From the NCBI GenBank assembly GCA_033763695.1, contig JANRKB010000003.1:62001-126000 (forward strand): DNA of 64,000 bases. Direction: 5' to 3'. A model generated the notes under the pieces. It saw nothing but the letters and a program-made list of their open reading frames with translations, had not been told where the DNA came from and did no database searches. A program made the position numbers and the translations under genes. This DNA comes from JANRKB01 sp033763695 (GTDB lineage Bacteria; Planctomycetota; Phycisphaerae; Phycisphaerales; UBA1924). This document shows, piece after piece, positions 1-7,857 of this stretch; position 1 is the stretch's first letter; each line of letters begins with the position of its first letter.

Positions 1-990
1 GGCCGGGTCGTTCGCGAACTGCCGGCGTTTGTCAACCCCGAGTCGGATCGCATCCTTGTCGATGGCCGGCCGCTGCGCCCGCCGGAGCGATTGCTCTATG
101 TGATGTTCCACAAGCCCACGCGAACCCTCAGCGGCACGCGCAGCCTGCCCAGCGAGGATGCAGACGACGACGCAGTCGACACGCGACGCGGCGTCATCGA
201 CATGGTGGACCATCCCGCCGGCGCTCGCCTGATCGAGATCGCGCCGCTGGACTTTGACGCGACGGGAATCGTCCTGCTCTCCAATGACGGCGAACTGGTG
301 AACAAACTGACGCACGCGCGCTATGGCGTGCCGCGATTGCTCCAGGCGGTGGTCAAGGGTGTGCCGGACGCCCGAACCATCGAACGCCTGCGCAAGGGCG
401 TGTACCTGCCGGAGCGGCGCGAACGCGACGCCGACATGACGCAGCCGCAGCGCGGCTGGAGCGAGGATCGCGGCCCGATGAGCAAGCGGCCGCTGGGCGC
501 CATGTCGGGTGCCAAGGCGGGCACCAAGCCCGGAACCAAATCCGTGCGGCTTGATGTTCGCGTGATCGACGTCACGGGCGAGCGGACGACGCTTGAGATC
601 ATCAGCCGCGATGGACGCGACGCGCATGCACGCGAGGTGCTGACCATCGTCGGGTTTCCGCCCAAGAAACTGACGCGTCTGGCGATCGGGCCGGTCGAGC
701 TCAGCGGGCTTGGACTGGGACGCTGGCGCGAGCTTGAGCGGGCCGAAATCCTCGCGCTCAAGCGGGCCGCCGGGAAAGACCCGCGTTCGTCCAAGGGCGG
801 TTCGAAGAATGCCAGCGATGGCCCGCGCGCCAAGGACGAGCGGCGTGCCGCCGTGAAGCCGGGTTCACGCCGCGATGGTCACGACGGGGCCACCGGAAAC
901 AACCGGCCGGAGCGGTCTGTGCGGGTGGTGCAAGAGGCAACGCGCAAGCCGCGGGTGATTCGTCCGGAGAATGAGCATGGCAAGCGATAA
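1..990 (+). CDS. RsuA/RluB-family rRNA pseudouridine synthase, 5' end cut by window
   Basis: The frame is open from base 1, so the gene starts outside the window; the upstream residues look like the end of an S4 RNA-binding domain (a DRILVDGRPL-like stretch). The family converts a uridine in rRNA to pseudouridine. Visible family motifs are the opening strand VMFHKPTRTLS, the catalytic loop LDFDATGIVLLSNDGEL with the Asp codon at 250-252, THARYGVPRLL, and the C-terminal DGRDAHAREVLTIVGFPPKKLTRLAIGPV block. The usual GRLD before the Asp reads APLD here. The last ~70 residues are a basic, low-complexity tail typical of long RluB-type enzymes. It overlaps the next gene by 14 nt. Which uridine it modifies cannot be told. 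Confidence 0.88.
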   Translation, partial: GRVVRELPAFVNPESDRILVDGRPLRPPERLLYVMFHKPTRTLSGTRSLPSEDADDDAVDTRRGVIDMVDHPAGARLIEIAPLDFDATGIVLLSNDGELVNKLTHARYGVPRLLQAVVKGVPDARTIERLRKGVYLPERRERDADMTQPQRGWSEDRGPMSKRPLGAMSGAKAGTKPGTKSVRLDVRVIDVTGERTTLEIISRDGRDAHAREVLTIVGFPPKKLTRLAIGPVELSGLGLGRWRELERAEILALKRAAGKDPRSSKGGSKNASDGPRAKDERRAAVKPGSRRDGHDGATGNNRPERSVRVVQEATRKPRVIRPENEHGKR

Positions 991-2500
991 GCCGACGACC
1001 GCGACCGACGGCCCCAAGGCCAACGGCAACGGCAAGCCCGTGAGCTTTGTGCGTCTCGTCTGGGCGTCATACACCCAATCTCAGCTCACGCGGATGGCCG
1101 CGGCTCTCTCGTACCGCACGATGTTCGCGCTCGTGCCCGTGCTCGTCATCGGCCTGTCGGTGCTCGGCAACTTCGCCAGCGACCAGCAGAAAACGGAGAT
1201 GATCGCACGAACGCTGGATTTCGCGGGGCTCTCCAACATTGCCGTGGACCAGCCCATGGACGAGGAAGGGTTCTTTAGCGCGTCCGCCAACGACGCGCCC
1301 GCGACCACATCACCGGATGGCAACGCCACGACCAAGCCCGCACCGCTTGCCGTCAAGAGTCCGAAGCTCGCAGAGTGGATCGGTGGGATTGTCGCAAAGG
1401 CCCGCTCGATCCCGTTCGCGACGATCGGCTTCATCGGGTTGATAGCCCTGATCTACGCGGGCATCTCCTTCATGGTGGAGATCGAGACCGCGTTCAATCA
1501 GATCTATCGCGCACCCCGCGGGCGTGCGTGGGTGCAGCGGGTGCTGCAATACACCGGCGTCCTCATTCTCGGGCCCCTCGCACTGTTCACGAGCTTTTAC
1601 GTCAGCCAGTTGTTCACCGGATGGGTTTCGCAACTGACCGACGCCGCAGGATTCAGCGAAGTGCGCGGCCTGCTGCTCGGGTTCGCGGCCTACGCGGCCA
1701 CTGTTGCGATCTCGTGGGTCGCGCTGACGCTGACGTACATGTCGCTCCCGAACACGTTCGTCCGCTGGGCACCGGCCCTCGCTGGCGGACTGGTGGCCGC
1801 GATTCTTTGGGAAGCGGGCAAGTGGGGCTTCACGGTGTATGTGAGCCGATCAGTCTCGTACTCGCAGCTCTACGGCCCGCTCGCACTGCTGCCGCTGTTC
1901 ATGCTGTGGGTCTACGTCACTTGGCTGGTTGTGCTGCTCGGGCTGCTGCTGGCTCACGCCCTGCAGTCGTACAAGCAAGTGCGCGTCCTGGGGCTGGGCG
2001 TGATCGGCCTCGGCGGGCAGAGCGACCGGCCCCCGGTCTCGCCGTCGGTCGTCGACCCGGGCATGGCGCTGCCGGTCACTGTTGAGATCGCCGCCCGGTT
2101 CGCCCGTGGCAAGCCGTCGGCCCCCCACCACCTCGCCTCCGCCTGCGGCGTGGACGAACAGGTCATCGTGGACCTCTTGGGCCAGCTCGCTCACGGCGGA
2201 TTGATTCATCGGATCGGGAACGCCAAGGACGATGACGCGTATGTATTGGCGCGGCCTGCGGAGCGGATCGACGCCAGTGAGGTGCTGGCCGTGGGCTTCC
2301 AGATGTCGGATCGGGCCCTGGGGCAGGCCTGCCCGGCGAGCGTCGCAAGCCTGCGACAGGCCCAACTCGCGACCTATCGCGGCCGTTCGATTCAGAGCTT
2401 CCTGCCCGACGCAGCCAGGGCCACCGGCGGACCAGCGGACTCCGGTTCTGGGGCCTCCAAAGAGGCGGCAGCCCCCGCCCCCGCCTCGCACCCGGCTTGA
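977..2500 (+). CDS. YihY/BrkB-family inner-membrane protein with C-terminal winged-helix-like domain
   Basis: A predicted multi-pass membrane protein of the YihY (formerly RNase BN) family, whose biochemical role is not settled. The ALSYRTMFALVPVLVIGLSVLG segment near residues 40-60 and the later hydrophobic stretches (IGFIGLIALIYAGISFMVE; LLLGFAAYAATVAISWVAL; LALLPLFMLWVYVTWLVVLLG) are characteristic. An insertion of ~45 polar residues rich in Ala, Thr and Pro sits between the first two membrane segments. After the last segment about 170 residues follow; VDEQVIVDLLGQLAHGGLIHRI resembles a winged-helix module, as in long YihY proteins. The ATG at 977 is chosen because GGAG at 966-969 has a 7-nt spacer; ATG 971 lies too close. 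Co-transcription with the pseudouridine synthase is likely. Confidence 0.88.
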   Translation: MASDKPTTATDGPKANGNGKPVSFVRLVWASYTQSQLTRMAAALSYRTMFALVPVLVIGLSVLGNFASDQQKTEMIARTLDFAGLSNIAVDQPMDEEGFFSASANDAPATTSPDGNATTKPAPLAVKSPKLAEWIGGIVAKARSIPFATIGFIGLIALIYAGISFMVEIETAFNQIYRAPRGRAWVQRVLQYTGVLILGPLALFTSFYVSQLFTGWVSQLTDAAGFSEVRGLLLGFAAYAATVAISWVALTLTYMSLPNTFVRWAPALAGGLVAAILWEAGKWGFTVYVSRSVSYSQLYGPLALLPLFMLWVYVTWLVVLLGLLLAHALQSYKQVRVLGLGVIGLGGQSDRPPVSPSVVDPGMALPVTVEIAARFARGKPSAPHHLASACGVDEQVIVDLLGQLAHGGLIHRIGNAKDDDAYVLARPAERIDASEVLAVGFQMSDRALGQACPASVASLRQAQLATYRGRSIQSFLPDAARATGGPADSGSGASKEAAAPAPASHPA

Positions 2501-2595
2501 CGCGCGAGACAACGAACCGGGCTGCAACTGGGCTGCATCCGGTCCAGACGCCGGGAAGAATACGATTTGAAGTCCTGCTCGAGGAGTAGCGTTCC

Positions 2596-2838
2596 ATGAT
2601 GACCGTACAAGCCACGCCCGCGACAACCCGATTCCATGCCGTGCGCCGCGTCGCGGCCATGACGGCCTGCTTGATCGGTTCTCTCGCGTCCTTTGCCGCG
2701 TTGGGCGGCTGCTATGAACACGTCGTCTCGGCCAAGGGCGTCGGTACCGAAGGGATGACCATTCACGAGCGACAGATGAGCAATACATGGATCGACCGCC
2801 AGCTCTTCGGCGACGCTGATCCCAAGCGGACACCCTGA
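2596..2838 (+). CDS. Small predicted lipoprotein, 80 aa
   Basis: The protein has a basic N-terminus, a hydrophobic stretch (TACLIGSLASFAALGGC) ending in a lipobox-like LGGC near residue 38, and about 40 polar residues after the Cys. This fits a lipoprotein exported by Sec and anchored by signal peptidase II processing. GAGGAG at 2581-2586 lies 9 nt before the ATG, which supports translation. No family was recognised. It sits alone between the YihY gene and nuoB, all on the same strand. Confidence 0.6.
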   Translation: MMTVQATPATTRFHAVRRVAAMTACLIGSLASFAALGGCYEHVVSAKGVGTEGMTIHERQMSNTWIDRQLFGDADPKRTP

Positions 2839-2918
2839 GACGCGGCCTAGGCTTTGCGTCAGTCTGGAGCAACGCGGCGGCGCATGGATGGCCGCCCGGA
2901 ACATGTGGAGTCTTGACG

Positions 2919-3485
2919 ATGGGGCTTGAAGCCGCGATTTCGACAGAGTTCTTCATGACGACGCAGCTGCGTCGCGTGGTGAACTGGGCCCGCCGCAACT
3001 CGATCTGGCCGATGCCCTTCGCAACGGCGTGCTGCGGCATCGAGCTGATGGCAACGGCCAGCAGCCGCTACGACCTCGGTCGCTTCGGCTCGGAGCGCGT
3101 TTCGTTCAGCCCGCGCCAGGCCGATCTGCTGATCGTCGCCGGACGCATCGGCATCAAGATGCTGCCGGTGCTCCAGCGCATCTACGAGCAAATGTCCGAA
3201 CCCAAGTGGGTGATCTCCATGGGCGCGTGCGCCAGCACGGGCGGCGTCTTTGACACCTACGCCACGGTGCAGGGGTGCGATCAGTTCCTCCCGGTGGACG
3301 TCTACATCCCCGGCTGCCCGCCTCGCCCGGAGATGCTCATCGAGGGCATCATGGCGATCCAGCGCCATATCGACAATGAAGGCATGCCCCCCATGCAGGG
3401 CGGCAAGCGTGCCGGACTTGGCCTGGCCGTTCAGCCAAGCCACGCGGTTCGTCCGCAGCCGGTGGGCCTGACGCTCGGCGTGTGA
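2919..3485 (+). CDS. nuoB: NADH-quinone oxidoreductase subunit B (NuoB)
   Basis: NuoB carries the terminal [4Fe-4S] cluster N2 of respiratory complex I, next to the quinone site. The ligand pattern is intact: the adjacent Cys pair in TACCGIELMA, Cys in SMGACAS, and Cys in YIPGCPPRPE. The flanking blocks GSERVSFSPRQADLLIVAGRI and PVDVYIPGCPPRPE are diagnostic, and 188 residues is a usual length. The ATG at 2919 has GTGGAG at 2905-2910; a TTG two codons upstream is less likely. No other nuo gene lies in the window, so this is a solitary nuoB. A strong terminator follows at 3531-3560. The last ~30 residues, beyond the conserved core, are lineage-variable. Confidence 0.95.
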   Translation: MGLEAAISTEFFMTTQLRRVVNWARRNSIWPMPFATACCGIELMATASSRYDLGRFGSERVSFSPRQADLLIVAGRIGIKMLPVLQRIYEQMSEPKWVISMGACASTGGVFDTYATVQGCDQFLPVDVYIPGCPPRPEMLIEGIMAIQRHIDNEGMPPMQGGKRAGLGLAVQPSHAVRPQPVGLTLGV

Positions 3486-3530
3486 GCCACGGCCTTATGG
3501 CTGGTGCGATACAAACTGAAGTCATCATCG

Positions 3531-3560
3531 AGGGGGTCTGAACGACCCCCTTTCTTGTTT
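3531..3560 (+). terminator. Rho-independent terminator after nuoB
   Basis: An 8-bp stem (AGGGGGTC with GACCCCCT) closes a 5-nt loop and is followed by TTTCTTGTTTT. Position and orientation fit termination of the nuoB transcript. Confidence 0.85.
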
Positions 3561-3580
3561 TGAGCGGTTCGGGTTATGCT
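3552..3580 (+). promoter_or_regulatory. Candidate sigma-70-like promoter for the transglutaminase-fold gene
   Basis: TATGCT at 3575-3580 is preceded, with a 17-nt spacer, by a weak -35 (TTCTTG, 3552-3557) that overlaps the T-tract of the nuoB terminator. The same TATGCT hexamer occurs in the better promoters before tRNA-Ser and imuA. The predicted leader would be about 65 nt. Confidence 0.35.
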
Positions 3581-3651
3581 GAGGGTGTAGCAGCGCGACC
3601 GGAGCGACGAAAGATCGTTCGAGGCGTGCTGCTCAAGCGGAGAAGTGTTCC

Positions 3652-5586
3652 ATGCTGAATCGATGTGGCACCGGTCGGATGGACGCGATGCGCTTGACTT
3701 TGCGACTGGCAGCCGCCGCTTCGATGGCGTGCTCACTCTCATGGACCACTCCAACCCTCGGCCAGAACGCCCCGCAGCAACCAAGCGGCACGCCCGCGCA
3801 GCAGCCGACGAAACTCGACTTCAAGGGCACGGCGACGCGTGAGTTCGTTACGCAGGTGCTCACGCAGATCGCGAGCGACGCCGATTCTGCAAAGGGTTTC
3901 TCGACGCTGCGGGCGCGACTGGATGAGTTCATCGCGTACGGCGACTTCACCAAGAACGCCGCGGACTTCCGCGAGCTGTCGCGCGGACTGCGGCTGGTTG
4001 ACCTCTTGCACACCGGCAAGCCCGACAGCCGCAAGTCGCGTGCGACGTTTTTTCTTGAGCATCCAAAGTTCGCGACGGAACTGGCGTTTCTCTTCAAGCC
4101 CGGCGTCGACAAAGGCGAAGACGCTCTGGGCGTGATGGACACATTGGGTGCCAAGTTCGCCGACAAGTTCGAGCAGTTGCCCGCGCTCGCCGCGGCGTGC
4201 TGTGTCGTCTTCGATGAGCCGCAGGCCGAGCACCTCAATGAGAACACGGTGACGGCGGCGCCGGTCACGGACGTCTTTGCGTTTCTGGCCGACACGTCAC
4301 GCTACATGGCGTACAACCCCAAGAACACGCCCGCCGAACTGCTCGTCTATGTCGTGAGCGTCACAAGCCCGATCGACCAGTTGAAGATGGTTGAGTCGAA
4401 GTTTCGAGGCAACGTGGCGCTTCCTGCCCGATACACCGACGTGGTGTACGACGATGATCACTTCAAGGCGGGAAAGCCAAAGAAGGTGACCGTCGCCGGG
4501 TATTCGCTTGCGAACATCATGAAGTGCGGCGGCGTGTGCATCGATCAGGCGTACTTCGCCGCGGAAGTCGGCAAGACGCTCGGCGTGCCCACCGTGATTG
4601 TCACGGGGCGTGGCAACGATGTCGGGCACGCGTGGCTTGGATATCTCAAGGCGGGCAATGGCGGCGCGGTGTGGGACATGACGGCGGGCCGCTATGCGGG
4701 GTACACAAACGTCATTGGCTTCATTCGTGACCCGCAGGCCAACGGTGATACGACCGAGGGGCACCTGAACGTGCTCGCGTCGTTCTCAAGCGACTCGCCC
4801 GACGATCGACGCACCGCGGCGGCGTTCGTCGATGCGGCGGAGCGCGTCAATGAACTTGTGCGTGAAGTCAAGAACTTTCCGCCCGCGAAACCCGCATGGG
4901 TGGGCAAGGGCGACGCACGCAAGCCGGAACTCAAGACCCAGTTGCAGTTTCTTGAAGAGGCCGGACGCAAGTGTGCCGCGTACGAGCCGATCTGGAACAC
5001 CATCACCACGCTGGCCGATCGCGGTTCGCTCGACAACGCGACCCGGCGCCGCTGGATCGAACTGCTCGTGAACTGGTGCGGCAAGCAGTTCCCCGACTTC
5101 ACCGGCGAGATGCTCGTCCCTCTGGTGAGCTCGGTCGAGGACATCAAGGAACAGGATCGCCTCTGGGATTGGGCGTTCCAGAAGTTTGCGTCCAAGCCGC
5201 CAGTCGCGGCGATGATGCGATTCATGAACGCGAGCATGTGGGACAAGGCACAGCGCCCGGACGAGGCCTGGAAGTGCTATGCCGAGGTGATCGCCAAGTT
5301 CCCCAATGAAGGCCGCGTCTCGCTGACCGCCGTCGACAATGCGCTCAAGCTCCTGATCGCTCACGATCGCCCGCTCACTGACGCGACGACCCTCGTTGGA
5401 GACGCGTGGCGAAAGTCGGAGAAGCCTTCGGCGATGGCCGCCCAGTTCGGTACGCAGTCCGTGTGGTATCAGATGGGACACAGATATGCCAGACTGCTGA
5501 AAATGAGTGGACGCGATCAAGAAGCGTTGAGCGTGGAGCGGGGACTCGCGTCAATCAGCGGTGGTCGTAACGGCCAGGGACAATGA
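3652..5586 (+). CDS. Secreted protein with transglutaminase-like (papain-fold) domain, 644 aa
   Basis: The N-terminus is a signal peptide (basic start, hydrophobic LRLAAAASMACSLSW, then LGQNAP). The centre contains a transglutaminase-like core: CGGVCIDQAYFAAEVGKTLG with Cys296, GHAWLGY with His326, and WDM with Asp342, in the order of a Cys-His-Asp triad. Such domains act as cysteine peptidases, amidases or transglutaminases, and the substrate here is unknown. The C-terminal ~240 residues look alpha-helical and repeat-like (DEAWKCYAEVIAKFPNEGRVS), suggesting a TPR-type tail. GGAGAAG at 3639-3645 supports the ATG at 3652. It stands alone, convergent with the peroxidase gene. Confidence 0.72.
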   Translation: MLNRCGTGRMDAMRLTLRLAAAASMACSLSWTTPTLGQNAPQQPSGTPAQQPTKLDFKGTATREFVTQVLTQIASDADSAKGFSTLRARLDEFIAYGDFTKNAADFRELSRGLRLVDLLHTGKPDSRKSRATFFLEHPKFATELAFLFKPGVDKGEDALGVMDTLGAKFADKFEQLPALAAACCVVFDEPQAEHLNENTVTAAPVTDVFAFLADTSRYMAYNPKNTPAELLVYVVSVTSPIDQLKMVESKFRGNVALPARYTDVVYDDDHFKAGKPKKVTVAGYSLANIMKCGGVCIDQAYFAAEVGKTLGVPTVIVTGRGNDVGHAWLGYLKAGNGGAVWDMTAGRYAGYTNVIGFIRDPQANGDTTEGHLNVLASFSSDSPDDRRTAAAFVDAAERVNELVREVKNFPPAKPAWVGKGDARKPELKTQLQFLEEAGRKCAAYEPIWNTITTLADRGSLDNATRRRWIELLVNWCGKQFPDFTGEMLVPLVSSVEDIKEQDRLWDWAFQKFASKPPVAAMMRFMNASMWDKAQRPDEAWKCYAEVIAKFPNEGRVSLTAVDNALKLLIAHDRPLTDATTLVGDAWRKSEKPSAMAAQFGTQSVWYQMGHRYARLLKMSGRDQEALSVERGLASISGGRNGQGQ

Positions 5587-5588
5587 GA

Positions 5589-5615
5589 AAGGCCCTTCCG
5601 CGATGGACGGGCCTT
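5589..5615. terminator. Inverted repeat between convergent genes, possible terminator
   Basis: AAGGCCC and GGGCCTT form a 7-bp stem with a 13-nt loop in the 63-nt gap between the two convergent genes. The T-tract is poor on both strands, so it may terminate weakly in either direction. Confidence 0.4.
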
Positions 5616-5649
5616 GGTCACGATGGTGCGAGCTTTGATTGCCGCGCTC

Positions 5650-7497
5650 TCAGCACCCTTGCTCGAAGGCGGCGACGAAGTCATCGAAGTCGGTGAAGTC
5701 GAGGAAGCCATCGGCGTTCACATCCGCGCCCTCGACACCGTTCTCGAACGCGGCGACGAAGTCATCAAAGTCGGAGAAGTCGACGAAGCCGTCGGCGTTG
5801 AAGTCCGCCACGCCGCACTGCTGCGGGCAACCGGCCCGGCCGCAGAAGAAGACGATGCGTTGAACCTGTGACGCAGCCTGGCCACCCGCCGCACCCGGAT
5901 CGGTGATGAACCACTGGGCGTAGAGCACCTGATTCGCATTGACCTCGCCGAACGCCAGCGGCCACTGTTGGGTCGCGTAGCCGCCGCCGTTGCCGGTTCC
6001 CTTGGTGATCTGCGGTGCGAACCAGCGCGTGGGCGTGATGACGCCGTTGACAGGCGCGGCGGAACTCAGCCCCAGGCGTGCCGTGGCCCCGCCGAGCGCA
6101 CCATCAAGACCGATGCGGAACTCGAGGTTGCCAACGAATGCGGGTGCGTCGACGACGGTGACAGGGCGGACTCCGCCGGAGCCGGCAACGCCGTTGCCGT
6201 TGGCAGGCACGGTGGGCTGACGGCCCGCCTGCTCGCGGAAGAGCGTGGGCCGATCAAACGGGAACTGCTGGTTGGCGACGCGCGGATCGGTCAGACCGTT
6301 GCGGATGAAGTCATCGATCAGCGGCGCGACCTGCGGCGGAACGTTCACCAGGTTGCGGATGATGGGGTCGAGGTTGTCCTGGAACTGCGGCGGGTTCGGG
6401 CCGCGGGCCGCGGCGTAGAAGCCGATCACCTGCGGAATCGCATTGAACTGCCCGTTGTGCATGAACGTCGCCTTAAGGCCGACGTTGCGCAGCGACGGCA
6501 CCTTGAACTTGCCGCGATCGGCAAGCACACCGGTGATGCCCTGACGCCCAGAGTCTTCGGCGATCGGCCGCAGGCCGATATTGCGGAAGGAGAAGTCGGT
6601 GAAGTGCGGCGCGGTGTGACAGTCGTTGCAGTGACGCACGGTGAACTCGTTCAATCCCTGCTGCTGCTGGGGCGTGAGCGCAGTCGCATCACCCGCCTGG
6701 AAACGATCCCACGGCGACTGATCAGAGATCAATGTGCGCTCGTACGTCGCGATCGCGAACGCGATCCGCGTCGCGTTGATCTCCGTCGTGCCGAATGCGG
6801 CCTTGAAAAGTTCGGGATAGGTGATGTTCCCGCTGAGAGCCGCGGCCAGATCGGGCGGCAGATTTGTGGCTAGATTCAGTGGACGCGCGTCGGCGAGGCG
6901 AGCCGCGGCACCAGCCCACGACTGCCCCGCGTGCGACATCTCAATCGTGTTGAGGATCGGCTGGACGATCTGGCTCTCGAGCGCGCCGTTCGTGTTGATC
7001 TGCACGAGCAGGCTGTCGGGTGCAGAGAACGTCGGGTTCGCACGACCATCCCAGAACAAGTTGGGTGCGTACGCCGCGTTGATCGGGGTGTTGGCCGCGC
7101 GACCGGTGACCTGCGGGCGAAGCTGGAAGACCGTATCGCGCAGATAGTCGTTGACGCTGTCTGACTTGATAACGCCAGGCGAGGCGATGATGTCATCCGG
7201 CGTGTTGTTCACGCCGTCGATGCCAGGGTTGCGAGCGCCGCGCGGGTCGGCACCGCCGCGGCCCATGACGTGGCACGACGCACACGCGACAGCGTTGCTC
7301 GTGGACATCTGATCTTCAAAGAAGAGCGCCTTGCCGAGGATGCGCTTGGCTTCGCTGAAGGGGTTCTCCGTCGGCGTCGGAACGGGCGGGAGCGCGGCGG
7401 CTGCGTGGCCGGCGCAGAGCGCGAGCGCCACCATTGCAACAGATCGACCACCACGAACCCACGAGACACCCGTACCACGACCGGTGGCATTCACCAT
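5650..7497 (-). CDS. Secreted di-haem cytochrome c peroxidase with C-terminal paired dockerin-like repeats
   Basis: This belongs to the CcpA/MauG group of periplasmic di-haem proteins. Two haem-binding motifs are present, CASCH at residues 72-76 and CNDCH at 290-294, within typical surroundings (LFFEDQMSTSNAVACASCH; GLNEFTVRHCNDCHTAPHFTDF). A signal peptide leads the protein. The last ~55 residues are two Ca-binding EF-hand-like units, DFNADGFVDFSDFDDFVAAF and DVNADGFLDFTDFDDFVAAF, bracketed by Cys: the GC-type dockerin layout of Phycisphaerae. Residues ~440-560 form a separate beta-rich region. The ATG at 7497 is chosen because GAGGAG lies 7 nt before it. The family reduces H2O2 or oxidises protein side chains; which one applies is unknown. 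Confidence 0.88.
   Translation of the reverse strand: MVNATGRGTGVSWVRGGRSVAMVALALCAGHAAAALPPVPTPTENPFSEAKRILGKALFFEDQMSTSNAVACASCHVMGRGGADPRGARNPGIDGVNNTPDDIIASPGVIKSDSVNDYLRDTVFQLRPQVTGRAANTPINAAYAPNLFWDGRANPTFSAPDSLLVQINTNGALESQIVQPILNTIEMSHAGQSWAGAAARLADARPLNLATNLPPDLAAALSGNITYPELFKAAFGTTEINATRIAFAIATYERTLISDQSPWDRFQAGDATALTPQQQQGLNEFTVRHCNDCHTAPHFTDFSFRNIGLRPIAEDSGRQGITGVLADRGKFKVPSLRNVGLKATFMHNGQFNAIPQVIGFYAAARGPNPPQFQDNLDPIIRNLVNVPPQVAPLIDDFIRNGLTDPRVANQQFPFDRPTLFREQAGRQPTVPANGNGVAGSGGVRPVTVVDAPAFVGNLEFRIGLDGALGGATARLGLSSAAPVNGVITPTRWFAPQITKGTGNGGGYATQQWPLAFGEVNANQVLYAQWFITDPGAAGGQAASQVQRIVFFCGRAGCPQQCGVADFNADGFVDFSDFDDFVAAFENGVEGADVNADGFLDFTDFDDFVAAFEQGC
5671..5794 (-). repeat. Two near-identical dockerin-coding repeats, period 81 bp
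   Basis: Starting at GGCGACGAAG (5671) and again at 5752, about 43 bases recur with a few substitutions, an 81-bp period equal to 27 codons. They encode the two EF-hand-like units at the end of the peroxidase. The nucleotide identity points to a recent tandem duplication or to gene conversion. Confidence 0.8.
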
Positions 7498-7638
7498 GGC
7501 TGTACTCCTCAGCAATCGGGTTGCGGCCCGCCAACACGCCCCTCGCGCAGCGGACACCGTTTGTCGCTCAACGATGCGAACGGGCGACGCATTGCGTGTT
7601 CGTCAGGATTTTTTCTGAGTTCGTCCGCGACGCGCGCC

Positions 7639-7671
7639 GGCCGCGGGCACAGACGCGCTTCTGTCGCGGCC
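7639..7671. other. Hairpin in the 360-bp intergenic region 7498-7857
   Basis: GGCCGCG/CGCGGCC (7 bp) encloses a second stem ACAGA/TCTGT. There is no T-tract, so it is not an obvious terminator; it lies in the possible 5' leader of the peroxidase gene on the minus strand. The rest of 7498-7857 holds the CTAAACTTGGCCCC element and no convincing ORF. Confidence 0.4.
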
Positions 7672-7760
7672 GTGTGAAAGGTGATCCACCGGCGAGCCAA
7701 AGGCGGCCCGAAACACCCTCACGCGATCCAAACACATCAGGTTTTCCGGGTTTCGGGCGA

Positions 7761-7774
7761 CTAAACTTGGCCCC
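7761..7774 (+). promoter_or_regulatory. CTAAACTTGGCCCC element upstream of phosphohexomutase
   Basis: This 14-base word starts 97 nt before the ATG and is identical to the word 96 nt before the ndk ATG. A similar word precedes trigger factor at 94 nt. TAAACT could be a -10 hexamer, but no clear -35 is visible. Confidence 0.45.
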
Positions 7775-7857
7775 TTTGCCGATCTCGGCGGACCCGTTTT
7801 CGATGGGTCGGCGGCTCGGACGGTTGGTCAGCGTTTCTTGCACGGAGGTTTCTGCAC

